From contig JAPPLI010000110.1 in the NCBI GenBank assembly GCA_028819495.1, positions 18,863 through 81,632 of the forward strand: 62,770 nucleotides of DNA. Reading direction: 5' to 3'. The position numbers were made by a program, and so were the translations under genes. The notes below the pieces were generated by a model. It saw only the letters and a list, made by a program, of their open reading frames with translations, ran no database searches and was not told the DNA's origin. Origin of the DNA: Gammaproteobacteria bacterium. GTDB taxonomy: Bacteria; Pseudomonadota; Gammaproteobacteria; Eutrophobiales; Eutrophobiaceae. This document shows positions 29,052 to 36,709 of the stretch, piece by piece; positions within the stretch are counted from its first letter, which is position 1, and each line of letters starts with the position of its first letter.

Positions 29052-29087
29052 GGGCAAGCGTCCTGAAGGCTTTATTAAAGCAGTCGC

Positions 29088-29282
29088 CTATGCTGCAGGG
29101 GGGTGCTTGATTAAATAGCGTAATGCCTCATTGACTTTTTCCGAATTCGGAAACTTCTTGGCTACGTCTTCGTCCAGCCGGACGATATTGGTTCCCTCTC
29201 TATAGCGCCGCGCATACTTTCCTCTGACGCCATCCGAAAAGTCATACTCATCCAACATATCGGGGTCTTTTCTACTCGCCAT
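29088..29282 (-). CDS. antitoxin of a BrnT-type pair
   Basis: A 64-residue protein beginning MASRKDPDMLDEYDFSDGVRG and ending in a short helix pair (KKFPNSEKVNEALRYLIKH) resembling a CopG/ribbon-helix-helix tail. Such proteins are standard partners of BrnT (DUF497) toxins and bind both toxin and operator. The ATG at 29282 overlaps the toxin stop, so the pair is translationally coupled. Confidence 0.8.
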   Translation of the reverse strand: MASRKDPDMLDEYDFSDGVRGKYARRYREGTNIVRLDEDVAKKFPNSEKVNEALRYLIKHPPAA

Positions 29283-29553
29283 GTTTTTCTTCATACCTCT
29301 TGCGTTCCCGTGCTGTTGCCTGCCGGGAGGATATCAGTCTTATAACGTCGCCCTGCTCAGTATGAACCACTACAAGGACACGCTGTCTTTCTGACTGTCC
29401 GATAGTAATCAGTCGCTCTTCATTACCAGGGTGCAGAGGGTCAGGAATAGTAACTGATAAATTATCCGCCAGAACAGTGCTTGCTTCCTCAAACGAGATG
29501 TCGTGCTTCCTGATGTTTGAAAGCGCTTTATTGTTGTCCCAGACGAACTTCAA
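29272..29553 (-). CDS. brnT: BrnT family toxin (DUF497)
   Basis: Ribonuclease toxin that inhibits translation when free of antitoxin. The 93-residue protein has the family pattern KFVWDNNKALSNIRKHDISFEEA, then ERLITIGQSERQRVLVVVHTEQGDVIRLISSRQATARERKRYE. The start is TTG at 29553, and the ribosome site is weak. It lies upstream of its antitoxin, the usual BrnTA order. Confidence 0.87.
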   Translation of the reverse strand: MKFVWDNNKALSNIRKHDISFEEASTVLADNLSVTIPDPLHPGNEERLITIGQSERQRVLVVVHTEQGDVIRLISSRQATARERKRYEEKHGE

Positions 29554-29843
29554 CGTGACTATTCCATGTACCTCATAACTCGACTGAATTATATAAGAGT
29601 CTAATTCTTAAGTACAAGTGCACATTGTGGCCCTTTCTGAGAGCAACGAGGTATTAACATGAATTTAACGGCAGTTATCGAACACTGCAAAGAAACAGGG
29701 CTATATGTAGGTAATGTGCCAAGTTTAACTAGCGCCCATTCTCAAGGAAAAACTCTGGATGAACTGAACAAAAACCTGCTGGAAGTCATTACCATATTGC
29801 CGGAAGACGGAAAAACCAAAAAATTTCATGAATACAGCCCCAA

Positions 29844-29868
29844 AATAATGTTGGAAAAAATGTTGGAA
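29844..29868. repeat. 25-base repeat with ATGTTGG direct repeats, copy 1
   Basis: Identical to 33916-33940. Two ATGTTGGAA units stand side by side, followed by a CAACAT half. It lies 52 bases from a tRNA-Leu 3' copy. The form recalls arm-type integrase sites beside tRNA att sites, but this is inference. Confidence 0.7.
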
Positions 29869-29919
29869 AAGACTACATGCGCAACATTATCCGTTAATAA
29901 AAACAACAAGTTACATCAC

Positions 29920-29948
29920 GGTTTCGAATCCGGCCATCGCCACCATTT
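29920..29948. repeat. degenerate copy of the tRNA-Leu 3' end (att-like)
   Basis: Carries TTCGAATCCGGCCATCGCCA and the following CCATTT, with one extra T and one G to C change against the tRNA gene. Confidence 0.8.
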
Positions 29949-30111
29949 CGTGGTTTTAACGGTTTTTTATGGCTGAATATGGCTGGATTTATGGCCGAAA
30001 ATCGTTTTTAGTAAAACATGGTCATTTAACGAAACACAGGAAAGGGAAAGGCACGTGATACACAATCTCAGCGGGCTTCGACTTAAGTACTTCATAGTGA
30101 CCTGCCCCCAT

Positions 30112-31293
30112 TTACATAGACCTGCTTCGAATATCCTCCATCATCATCGCCACGTCTGCCGCACGCCAGACCGTCAGGTCGCTACGCTTTTGCTGCTCAG
30201 CGCCGGCATAAACCAGGGCGCTGGTTTTAGGTTGACGAGATAATTTGCCGGTAAATGTATGCAGCCCTTTGAAATAGTCATCACTAATTGTGGCGCCGGA
30301 TTTGATTTCCACAGGGGTGATATCGGACCCGTGTTCCACCAGTAAATCCACCTCGTTGCCTTTACCGTCTCGCCAGAAGTACAGGTTGCTGCGTTCACCC
30401 CGATGGTACCGGTACTTCAGGGCTTCCATGATGACAAGATTCTCAAACAGGTTCCCTCTGAGAGGGTGATACTTGACGTGCCGCTCGTCTTCGGCGCCAA
30501 GCAGCCAACTCGCCAGGCCCACATCATAGAAGTAGAGTTTCGGGGATTTGATTTGTCGTTTGGCAATATTGACATGCCAGGGCTGCAACAGGAAAACCAT
30601 GTAACCGGCCTGCAGCAAGGTAAGCCAGCTTCTCGCCGTGGTATGGGAGACTCCCACATCGTTGCCGAGACTTTGGAGATTAAGCAGTTGACCGACACGG
30701 CCGGCGCAAAGACGTACAAATTTCTGGAATAACGAGAGGTCCTTGATGGAAATGAGTTGCCGTATATCCCGCTCTACGTAAGTTTCAATATAATCACCCA
30801 GTACCTGGGAAGGTTTGAGTCCGGCGTCGTAGATGCGAGGATAGAAACCTGTTAACAGCAATTCATCGATTTCCATGTTGATTTCCGCATCGGACAATTC
30901 TTCAATACTCAGGGGAAGTAATTTCAACAAGGCAGTGCGGCCGGCAAGGGATTGACCAATGTTGGTCATCACCTCAAATTGTTGACTGCCGGTCAGGATA
31001 AATTGTCCGGGCGCGCCACTGTCATCGATGACAGGTTGCAGGTACGACGGAAGTTCAGGCGTCCGCTGTATTTCGTCCAGGATTGCTCCGTCGGGATACG
31101 AGGCCAGGAAACCACGCGGGTCGGTGCGGACGAACTCGCGAACGTCGGGGCTCTCCAGGTTGATGTACGGTTTTTCGGGGAAGGCGGCGCGGCAAAGAGT
31201 CGTTTTACCACTCTGGCGCGGCCCGGTCAGCGTAACCACCGGGTATTGTGTGGCCCGCTCTCTCAACACCGCCTCTAACGTACGGGGAAGCAT
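30112..31293 (-). CDS. AAA_14 ATPase with C-terminal DUF4143 domain
   Basis: A 393-residue protein. Walker A TGPRQSGKTT is at about residues 23-32, Walker B AILDEIQ near 69 and the sensor strand ILTGSQQFEV near 98. The C-terminal DUF4143 part holds ENLVIMEALKYRYH and a PD-(D/E)xK-like set, NEVDLLVEHG then EIKSG, so a nuclease-like fold is possible. Such proteins are common in mobile DNA and often sit with toxin-antitoxin genes; their role is unknown. It stands alone, divergent from vapBC. Confidence 0.88.
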   Translation of the reverse strand: MLPRTLEAVLRERATQYPVVTLTGPRQSGKTTLCRAAFPEKPYINLESPDVREFVRTDPRGFLASYPDGAILDEIQRTPELPSYLQPVIDDSGAPGQFILTGSQQFEVMTNIGQSLAGRTALLKLLPLSIEELSDAEINMEIDELLLTGFYPRIYDAGLKPSQVLGDYIETYVERDIRQLISIKDLSLFQKFVRLCAGRVGQLLNLQSLGNDVGVSHTTARSWLTLLQAGYMVFLLQPWHVNIAKRQIKSPKLYFYDVGLASWLLGAEDERHVKYHPLRGNLFENLVIMEALKYRYHRGERSNLYFWRDGKGNEVDLLVEHGSDITPVEIKSGATISDDYFKGLHTFTGKLSRQPKTSALVYAGAEQQKRSDLTVWRAADVAMMMEDIRSRSM

Positions 31294-31409
31294 AATCGGG
31301 AGTGTAATTTGTTAAGGTGCAGAATGCAAGTATAACTTTCATATTGCACCTACGATACTCCCGTTTCTACTTTAATACTTGACGAGACCGTATATAACAG
31401 GATATGGTT

Positions 31410-31431
31410 ACCCATATTAACCAATATGGGT
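31410..31431 (+). promoter_or_regulatory. 22-base palindromic operator of vapBC
   Basis: ACCCATATT, a four-base AACC spacer, and AATATGGGT form perfect nine-base arms seven bases before the antitoxin start. It is the natural site for antitoxin-toxin autorepression. Confidence 0.7.
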
Positions 31432-31438
31432 CAACAGT

Positions 31439-31684
31439 ATGAAAACAACAATCGATTTATCAGATGCTCTGGCGTTGGAGGCCAAAGCGCTTGCCGCGAA
31501 ACGTGGCACTACTTTTCGAGCGGTCGTCGAGCAAGGTATCCGTTGTGCCCTGAAAGAGGCAGAACGAACTGAGTCGTTCAAGTTAACAGACAAGAGCGTG
31601 AGTGGTAACGGATTACAGGCTGAGTTCAGGGATAAGCCCTGGGCATTTATCCGGCATAGCGCCTACGAGGAACGCGGCAGTTGA
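31439..31684 (+). CDS. VapB-type antitoxin
   Basis: An 81-residue ribbon-helix-helix antitoxin: MKTTIDLSDALALEAKALAAKRGTTFRAVVEQGI. The C-terminal half (KPWAFIRHSAYEERGS) is flexible and would mask the toxin. It lies 7 bases after a perfect palindrome and overlaps the toxin start. Confidence 0.85.
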   Translation: MKTTIDLSDALALEAKALAAKRGTTFRAVVEQGIRCALKEAERTESFKLTDKSVSGNGLQAEFRDKPWAFIRHSAYEERGS

Positions 31685-32115
31685 TTGCAGTTGATTCCAA
31701 CATATTGGTTTATGCACACAGACGGGATTCCGAATGGCATCAGCGCGCTAATGAATTAGTAACAGGCCTTGCCGAAGAAACACCTGCCTGGGTAATACCG
31801 TGGCCGTGTGTTCATGAATTCCTGGCTATTACGACGCATCCCCGGATTTATGATCCTCCTTCTTCAATGCAACAGGCTCTTGAGCAGGTAGATGCATGGT
31901 TCGACTCACAGTCATTGGTGCTGATAGGGGAATCAGTCGATCATTGGAGACAACTGAATTCGTTGATTGCGGATGGCAGAGTTCGGGGTCCTGGGGTCCA
32001 TGATGCGCGTATTGCGTCAATCTGCCTCTCCCACGGTGTCAGTGAGTTGCTGACATCAGACAGGGACTTCAGCCGTTTTCCATCCTTGAAGACTCGTAAC
32101 CCCTTGTTTGACTGA
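31681..32115 (+). CDS. VapC-type PIN-domain toxin
   Basis: A 144-residue PIN ribonuclease. Acidic residues are seen in VDSNILVYAHRRD (start), CVHEFLAI, VHDARIASIC and TSDRDF. The start is TTG at 31681, overlapping the antitoxin stop. Intact by length and motifs. Confidence 0.88.
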   Translation: MIAVDSNILVYAHRRDSEWHQRANELVTGLAEETPAWVIPWPCVHEFLAITTHPRIYDPPSSMQQALEQVDAWFDSQSLVLIGESVDHWRQLNSLIADGRVRGPGVHDARIASICLSHGVSELLTSDRDFSRFPSLKTRNPLFD

Positions 32116-32132
32116 CAGGGGAAGAACCAATA

Positions 32133-32154
32133 GGTTCGACTCCTGCCATCGGCA
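32133..32154. repeat. degenerate copy of the tRNA-Leu 3' end (att-like)
   Basis: GGTTCGACTCCTGCCATCGG then CA, two mismatches against the T arm/acceptor half of tRNA-Leu. Confidence 0.7.
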
Positions 32155-32187
32155 TTCAAATTTTTTGTCATTATCAGCTTACTTTGC

Positions 32188-32601
32188 TCAGGGGGAGGTC
32201 ACCGACCAGTCATCAACTTTCAATCCGGGCACACGGGAAAACTCTCTTACATTGCCTGTGACCAGGGTGCAGTCCAGCGCAAGGGCTTGTGCCGCGATAA
32301 ACATATCATTCGGGCCAATGGGGGTGCCCCGTTCTTCCAGATACACTCGAATCTTTGCGTAATGATGGTCGGCAGGCGCCTCGAACGGCAGGACTTGTAT
32401 TGTAGAGAGGACCAGGTCAAGCTGCCGGGTCAACTGTTCGGAATCGCGCTCGCGGGCGCCGAAACGTAACTCGGACGCTACAATAATGCTGGTGCAGACG
32501 TTATCTTCGCCCTCAAGCGAAATTCTCCTTGTGATGACGCCATGCGGGCGACGTACCAAATCTGACAGTACGTTGGTGTCCAGAAGATAAGCCGGCTTCA
32601 A
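32188..32601 (-). CDS. VapC-type PIN-domain toxin
   Basis: A 137-residue PIN ribonuclease with LLDTNVLSDLVRRP, VASELRFGAR, GPNDMFIAAQALA and LVTGNVREFSR, giving the four acidic active-site positions. It belongs to the FitB/VapC type. It follows its antitoxin by two bases on the minus strand and looks intact. Confidence 0.9.
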   Translation of the reverse strand: MKPAYLLDTNVLSDLVRRPHGVITRRISLEGEDNVCTSIIVASELRFGARERDSEQLTRQLDLVLSTIQVLPFEAPADHHYAKIRVYLEERGTPIGPNDMFIAAQALALDCTLVTGNVREFSRVPGLKVDDWSVTSP

Positions 32602-32603
32602 GA

Positions 32604-32843
32604 TTACAATTCCACGTTATCGGGAGGCAGCAATGCTTCATCCATTTCCGGAAAGGTGGTCTCGATATCCTCCAGGGTAGCCAGCAAGGCGAGCAAACCG
32701 CCGGTCCTGACAGGCTCTACGATGAGTTTGTCGCCATCCTTGCGGATAATAGCCTTCCTGGCCGGCAACTCAAACTCCCGGGGTATCCGCAAGGCCTGGT
32801 TACGGCCGTTACGGAACAAACTCACATAACGTTCAGGCAACAT
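32604..32843 (-). CDS. VapB-type AbrB antitoxin
   Basis: A 79-residue swapped-hairpin AbrB/SpoVT antitoxin: VSLFRNGRNQALRIPREFELPARKAIIRKDGDKLIVEPV, with an acidic C-terminus that blocks VapC. Ribosome site GGAGGAG is strong. The gene is driven by the promoter at 32868-32906. Confidence 0.9.
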   Translation of the reverse strand: MLPERYVSLFRNGRNQALRIPREFELPARKAIIRKDGDKLIVEPVRTGGLLALLATLEDIETTFPEMDEALLPPDNVEL

Positions 32844-32867
32844 TTTACTCCTCCTTCATTGTCATGG

Positions 32868-32906
32868 CATAGGCCATAGCATAGGCTATAGAGATATCCT
32901 TGTCAA
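32868..32906 (-). promoter_or_regulatory. vapBC promoter with two tandem CATAGGC-CATAG boxes
   Basis: On the minus strand TTGACA (32906-32901) and TATGCT (32883-32878) have a 17-base spacer. Tandem 12-base repeats at 32868-32879 and 32880-32891 (11 of 12 alike) cover the -10, as expected for antitoxin-operator binding. Confidence 0.65.
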
Positions 32907-32945
32907 TCTGCACATCGCCATCTGCAAACGATTTTAGATCAACCC

Positions 32946-32974
32946 TTGTTATGTCCGGCAGATTACCGTACAAT
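32946..32974 (+). promoter_or_regulatory. probable tacAT promoter
   Basis: TTGTTA at 32946-32951 and TACAAT at 32969-32974 with a 17-base spacer; AAAGGAG follows before the ATG at 33000. Confidence 0.5.
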
Positions 32975-32999
32975 TAAAAAAAACAAAGGAGATACGACC

Positions 33000-33311
33000 A
33001 TGCTGAATTTCGACGATCATGCGGCTGCAATTGATGAACCGAAAACGGCGCGCATGGAACAGCGCACCAAACCACACGTCAAGGCACAGATCCAGCAAGC
33101 GGCGTACCTGCTCGGCGTTGACGAGACCACGTTCGTTACCAGCGTGGCGCTGGAGCGCGCCCAGGCAACGATAGCCGACCATGAACGTACGGTCCTCACA
33201 GCCGAAGATCGTGAAGTAGTTCTGGCCGCTCTGGAAAATCCAGCCCCACCGACCGACGCACTGCGGGAGATTATGGCGATGCACGACGCCCGAGTGGTAA
33301 AGGGTGACTGA
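33000..33311 (+). CDS. tacA: DUF1778 (TacA-type) antitoxin
   Basis: A 103-residue antitoxin with an N-terminal ribbon-helix-helix (RMEQRTKPHVKAQIQQAAYLLGVDETTFVTSVALERA) typical of DUF1778. The C-terminal helix would neutralise the acetyltransferase. The ATG at 33000 is favoured by AAAGGAG; an earlier in-frame start lacks support. It overlaps the toxin start by eight bases. Confidence 0.88.
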   Translation: MLNFDDHAAAIDEPKTARMEQRTKPHVKAQIQQAAYLLGVDETTFVTSVALERAQATIADHERTVLTAEDREVVLAALENPAPPTDALREIMAMHDARVVKGD

Positions 33312-33876
33312 AGCCGGACTTGACCCGCGGAGGATTTCCATCACACCACTTGACCCGGAGAAACACGACCGAGCGTCTTTCTCTTGCGGGATCGTTCGAC
33401 TCGACAACTTTCTCAAAGGTAGCGCCAGGAAACACCAGTCGGCGGACTTTACACGGGTCTGGGTTGCTACTGAAGACGACCGAGATGAAATTCTGGGTTA
33501 TTACGCGCTGAACGCGCACTCGCTGGAAGGAGAGGGTCTCCCGTCCAGCCTGACCAAACACGCTCCCCGGTCCGGGAGTATCCCTGCAGCATACCTTTCG
33601 ATGATCGCCGTAGATCGTCGCTACCAGGGGCGCGGCATCGGAAGTATCCTGCTCGGAAACGCATTGAAGCGTGCGGCAGCTGCAGCAGATCATATCGGCC
33701 TGAAAGCCGTAGTGCTCGATGTGATTGAAGACGGTGGCCCGGATATTACGGAAAAACGCCGTACTTTTTATGCTGCGGTGGGGTTTTTGACACTGCCGGA
33801 GAACCCATTGAGGATGTTCATCAGTATTGATACGGTGCGCAACAACTGGACACAGACGACCCCGGACGACACTTGA
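33304..33876 (+). CDS. tacT: GNAT acetyltransferase toxin (TacT-type)
   Basis: A 190-residue N-acetyltransferase that probably blocks charged tRNA by acetylation. The early segment LDPEKHDRASFSCGIVRLDNFL is TacT-like; YLSMIAVDRRYQGRGIGSILL carries the acetyl-CoA RxxGxG loop. The GTG at 33304 overlaps tacA. Length suits the family (about 160-180). Nothing appears broken. Confidence 0.9.
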   Translation: MTEAGLDPRRISITPLDPEKHDRASFSCGIVRLDNFLKGSARKHQSADFTRVWVATEDDRDEILGYYALNAHSLEGEGLPSSLTKHAPRSGSIPAAYLSMIAVDRRYQGRGIGSILLGNALKRAAAAADHIGLKAVVLDVIEDGGPDITEKRRTFYAAVGFLTLPENPLRMFISIDTVRNNWTQTTPDDT

Positions 33877-33915
33877 AACCACCACCGACAGGGATCGTCA
33901 TGAAAACAGTGCAAG

Positions 33916-33940
33916 AATAATGTTGGAAAAAATGTTGGAA
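33916..33940. repeat. 25-base repeat with ATGTTGG direct repeats, copy 2
   Basis: Exact copy of 29844-29868. It continues TACACAACAT, so ATGTTG and CAACAT form a small inverted pair. The surrounding 218 bases between tacT and the next pair hold no gene. Confidence 0.7.
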
Positions 33941-34094
33941 TACACAACATGCCCCACATTTGCTTATCGCAGATGTCGGCATGCGTTGGCAACCCTTGTT
34001 GCGTAGCAGAAAACTGACAATATCAGGGTCCTGGACATTTGTTTATGTAGAAGCACATATTGACGTATCCTGATGTATGATGTAATATGCATCC

Positions 34095-34331
34095 ATGCAT
34101 CGCACCCAGTTATTACTCGAAGAATGGCAGTATGAAGCCCTGCGTGGCCGCGCTGAGCGTGAGGGTTGCAGTCTGTCAGCCCTTGTACGTGAAATTCTAC
34201 GCGCTTCACTATCCTCACCTGAACGAACTCCGCGTAGACGCCTTGGAACCATTGAGGGTATCGGCGAAGACGCAGGCTCATATGGCGAGGAGCATGACAG
34301 ACACCTTTATTCAGGGGCAGAGGACGGCTGA
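34095..34331 (+). CDS. VapB-type ribbon-helix-helix antitoxin
   Basis: A 78-residue protein: MHRTQLLLEEWQYEALRGRA then EREGCSLSALVREILRASL, a CopG/RHH pattern. The C-terminus is acidic. It shares one base with the start of the PIN toxin. A second start (34087 frame) is a shadow. Confidence 0.82.
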   Translation: MHRTQLLLEEWQYEALRGRAEREGCSLSALVREILRASLSSPERTPRRRLGTIEGIGEDAGSYGEEHDRHLYSGAEDG

Positions 34332-34729
34332 TGGACCGACTGTTCGTAGATACCAGCGCATGGTTTGCCTACGCCAACCGTAAAGATCGACAACATGCAG
34401 GCGTCAGTGAAATTCTCCGAACATATCCTGGCCGCCTGGTAACCACAAACTATGTATTCGATGAAATAATCTCCCTGTGTCTGTATCGTCTGGGACACCA
34501 TGCCTCTCGCATGGTTGGTTCGGTCCTGATGGACCCTGATGAAGTGGATATGGTGCGTGTCACAAGTGAAGACGAACTGATGGCGTGGGAACTGTTTTGT
34601 AATCGAACCGATCAGAAATACAGTTTCACCGACTGTACCTCCTTTACGCTTATGCGCAGGCTGGGATTGGATACGGCACTGGCGTTGGATACTGATTTTG
34701 CTGCAGAGAACTTCACTGTGGTACCTTAA
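34331..34729 (+). CDS. VapC-type PIN-domain toxin
   Basis: A 132-residue PIN protein with MDRLFVDTSAWFAYANRKD, TNYVFDEIISL, YSFTDCTSFTLMR and TALALDTDF; the acidic residues fit the PIN site. Directly overlaps its antitoxin. It is the last toxin gene of the island; no tRNA-like end copy is seen beyond it. Confidence 0.88.
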   Translation: MDRLFVDTSAWFAYANRKDRQHAGVSEILRTYPGRLVTTNYVFDEIISLCLYRLGHHASRMVGSVLMDPDEVDMVRVTSEDELMAWELFCNRTDQKYSFTDCTSFTLMRRLGLDTALALDTDFAAENFTVVP

Positions 34730-34848
34730 TTAGTGAGCATTAACCACTCTGCGTCGGTCGTTGTAAAACTGGCCCGGGTTTCTGTACTATAACATTCCAT
34801 CCAGGCTAGGATGCCCGGTAATCGCCTTTCAAAAATCGAGTGAATACC

Positions 34849-35619
34849 ATGCAGTTACCAGAAAAAGTTGCCGTAGTCACAGGCGGCGCATCCGGACTTG
34901 GCAAGGCTACGGCAGAACGCTACGTCTCCGAGGGGGCCTCAGTGGCCATTTTTGACTTGAATGATGACGCGGGGGAGGCTGTCGCCGGGAAACTGGGTGA
35001 GAGGGCAGCCTATTACCATGTAGATGTTGCCGATGAGACTTCAGTACAGCAGGCGCTGGACTCCGTGATGGATAAATTCGGCGCCGTGCATGTGCTGAAT
35101 AACTTTGCCGGAGTCGGCACACCGGGAAAGACCCTCGGTAAACGGGGACCGTTGCCCCTGGAGCAGTACGTGAAAGTGGTTGAGGTCAACCAGGTTGGCA
35201 CCTTCAACGTAGCGCGCCTGGCAGCGGAGAAGATGGCCATGCACGATCCGGTCACGGATGACGGTATCCGCGGCGTGATCATCAACACGGCATCCGTTGC
35301 CGCGTTCGAAGGCCAGGTGGGCCAGGTTGCGTACAGCGCCACGAAAGGCGCCATCGTGGGCATGACTTTACCCATGGCGCGTGAACTTGCTGAATTCGGG
35401 ATTCGCGTGAACACCCTGGCTCCGGGCCTGATCCACACACCGTTGTTCGATGCCGTGGAAGAGTCGTTCTACAACTCCCTCAAAGCCTCCGTCGTATTCC
35501 CCCAGCGTCTGGGCAAACCGGAAGAAATTGCCGCGCTATGTGTCAGCATTGTCGAAAATGATTACATCAACGGGGAAACCATACGGATAGACGGCGCAAT
35601 TCGTATGCAACCCCGCTAA
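34849..35619 (+). CDS. short-chain dehydrogenase, 3-hydroxyacyl-CoA dehydrogenase type
   Basis: NAD-dependent oxidoreductase of 256 residues. The Rossmann motif TGGASGLGKAT is at about residue 12, NNFAGVGT marks the fold, and the active site is NTASVAAF with AYSATKGAIVGM (Ser, Tyr, Lys). The long insert after the NNFAG strand and the C-terminus resemble HSD17B10-type enzymes that act on 2-methyl-3-hydroxybutyryl-CoA or other 3-hydroxyacyl-CoA. Substrate is not certain. A GTG at 34840 is a three-codon-earlier alternative. A single-gene unit. Confidence 0.88.
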   Translation: MQLPEKVAVVTGGASGLGKATAERYVSEGASVAIFDLNDDAGEAVAGKLGERAAYYHVDVADETSVQQALDSVMDKFGAVHVLNNFAGVGTPGKTLGKRGPLPLEQYVKVVEVNQVGTFNVARLAAEKMAMHDPVTDDGIRGVIINTASVAAFEGQVGQVAYSATKGAIVGMTLPMARELAEFGIRVNTLAPGLIHTPLFDAVEESFYNSLKASVVFPQRLGKPEEIAALCVSIVENDYINGETIRIDGAIRMQPR

Positions 35620-35637
35620 GGTTGGTGCCGGACTCTC

Positions 35638-35681
35638 GGGGGCAGAGTAAGAATTTCGTCAGAAATTTTACTCTGACCCCC
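35638..35681. repeat. palindromic GGGGTCAGAGTAA repeat, variant arm
   Basis: Left arm GGGGGCAGAGTAAGAATTTC and complementary right arm ending TCTGACCCCC. It follows the SDR gene by 18 bases. Confidence 0.85.
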
Positions 35682-35696
35682 TGTAATTGTAGAAAC

Positions 35697-35867
35697 TTAC
35701 TGTGATTTACCGGTAAGCGACGAACGAACCAAATCCTTCAACACATCGACCGAGCCTTCCAGTCGCGCGATGCGCTCGCTCAGTCCGGCTATGTCTTTGT
35801 GAATTGACCACAGAAAAGCGGCCAATGTGACCCAGGCTGTAACAGTAATGATAATATCGTAATCCAT
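35697..35867 (-). CDS. small membrane protein with coiled coil
   Basis: A 56-residue protein. One transmembrane helix (DIIITVTAWVTLAAFLWSI) is followed by a heptad-like stretch LSERIARLEGSVDVLKDLV. AGGGGT lies before ATG 35867. Family not recognised; it is similar in form to DUF1640-type small proteins such as that at 45598. Confidence 0.55.
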   Translation of the reverse strand: MDYDIIITVTAWVTLAAFLWSIHKDIAGLSERIARLEGSVDVLKDLVRSSLTGKSQ

Positions 35868-35977
35868 AGTTTTACCCCTGTGATAAAAAATTAATGCCAA
35901 TACGCTCCTTCTATCCCATCATTAGCACAGTAATTCCAGCTGCTTCGTTTGTCAAGCTGTCCGTTCAGCCAAATTCC

Positions 35978-36018
35978 GGGGTCAGAGTAAGAAATTCGCA
36001 GAATTTTTACTCTGACCC
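35978..36018. repeat. palindromic GGGGTCAGAGTAA repeat, trimmed right arm
   Basis: Left arm complete, right arm ends one base short (TCTGACCC then TG). It is in a 380-base region before the UPF0158 gene that otherwise holds only the glcD fragment below. Confidence 0.8.
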
Positions 36019-36160
36019 TGCTGACCCTGGGTTTTACGACACATACTCTGACAGATCATGTGTTGCTGATGCGGGCAGTTTATTTGTTACCAATGCTGCT
36101 CCCGCTATGTTGATCCCGCTACATACACATCCATAAAGGAATTGTTATAATGAAAAAACA

Positions 36161-36232
36161 GCCCTGATGAAACGGCTGAAACAGTTCATGGACCCGAACA
36201 ACACCCTGAATCCGGGACGGGTGATAACCTGA
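36161..36232 (+). pseudogene. C-terminal fragment of a GlcD-type FAD-linked oxidase
   Basis: The frame reads A-L-M-K-R-L-K-Q-F-M-D-P-N-N-T-L-N-P-G-R and ends V-I-T-stop. This is the terminal helix and tail of the GlcD/D-lactate dehydrogenase family (kxxLDPNNILNPGK). The rest of the gene is gone. It ends 12 bases before the UPF0158 start. Confidence 0.75.
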
Positions 36233-36244
36233 GAGACGCAAGCT

Positions 36245-36709
36245 ATGGCGGCAGTTGACTTCGGCGATATATCGGAAGCGTTCGAAACGGTGAGTTTCAA
36301 CCCGCAATATGACAAAGAAGCTTATCTGTGCAGGGAGACGGGCAGGATTTACTATTATTTCAGCGACCTGGATGACTCCGGCAACGAACTGCCGGAGGAT
36401 ATCGGGGACGACAGGAAGTATATTCAGATACCGCGCAAGAACGAGCTTGACCTGGGCAGAAAGCTGGTCTTCAGGTTTGTTGAACATGAATTGCCGGGCG
36501 ATGTTGATTACGTCTATGGAATTTTCAGGAAAGCGGGAGCTTATTCAAAGTTCAAGGCTCTTCTGGAGAGGAGAGGGACACTTGAAAAATGGTACGAGTA
36601 TGAGGCAAACGCAACCGAAAAAGCGTTGCGGGAGTGGTGTGAGGTCAATTCCATAGATCTGAAAAAAGACAGCCCCCTGCCGGGGGAGGGCGGCGAGAGA
36701 TTGCCATGA
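36245..36709 (+). CDS. UPF0158 family protein
   Basis: A 154-residue protein of unknown function. It shows the UPF0158 pattern: VDFGDISEAFE near the start, YLCRETGRIYYYF, YIQIPRKNELDLGRKLVFRF and GAYSKFKALLERRGTLEKWYEYE. The last 14 residues (SPLPGEGGERLP) come from a GC-rich inverted repeat whose arms lie at 36679-36693 and 36719-36732, so the tail may be extended. Confidence 0.8.
   Translation: MAAVDFGDISEAFETVSFNPQYDKEAYLCRETGRIYYYFSDLDDSGNELPEDIGDDRKYIQIPRKNELDLGRKLVFRFVEHELPGDVDYVYGIFRKAGAYSKFKALLERRGTLEKWYEYEANATEKALREWCEVNSIDLKKDSPLPGEGGERLP

Larger units (their letters stand above)
29659..29976 (+). pseudogene. truncated HicB-like antitoxin running into att-like sequence
   Basis: The first 60 residues (MNLTAVIEHCKETGLYVG, QGKTLDELNKNLLEVI) match HicB N-terminal domains. 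After residue about 63 the frame reads through a 25-base direct repeat and then the tRNA-Leu-like copy, giving HHGFESGHRHHF. No HicA toxin is present. The frame may be translated, but the tail is an accident of insertion. Confidence 0.65.

Noticed and set aside
29015-32154. Extra tRNA-Leu genes.
   Set aside because: Only the 3' half is present in each copy, with mismatches and no anticodon arm.
28245-34730. Prophage or integrative element with its own integrase.
   Set aside because: No integrase, excisionase or phage structural gene is seen; only att-like copies and toxin-antitoxin genes are present.
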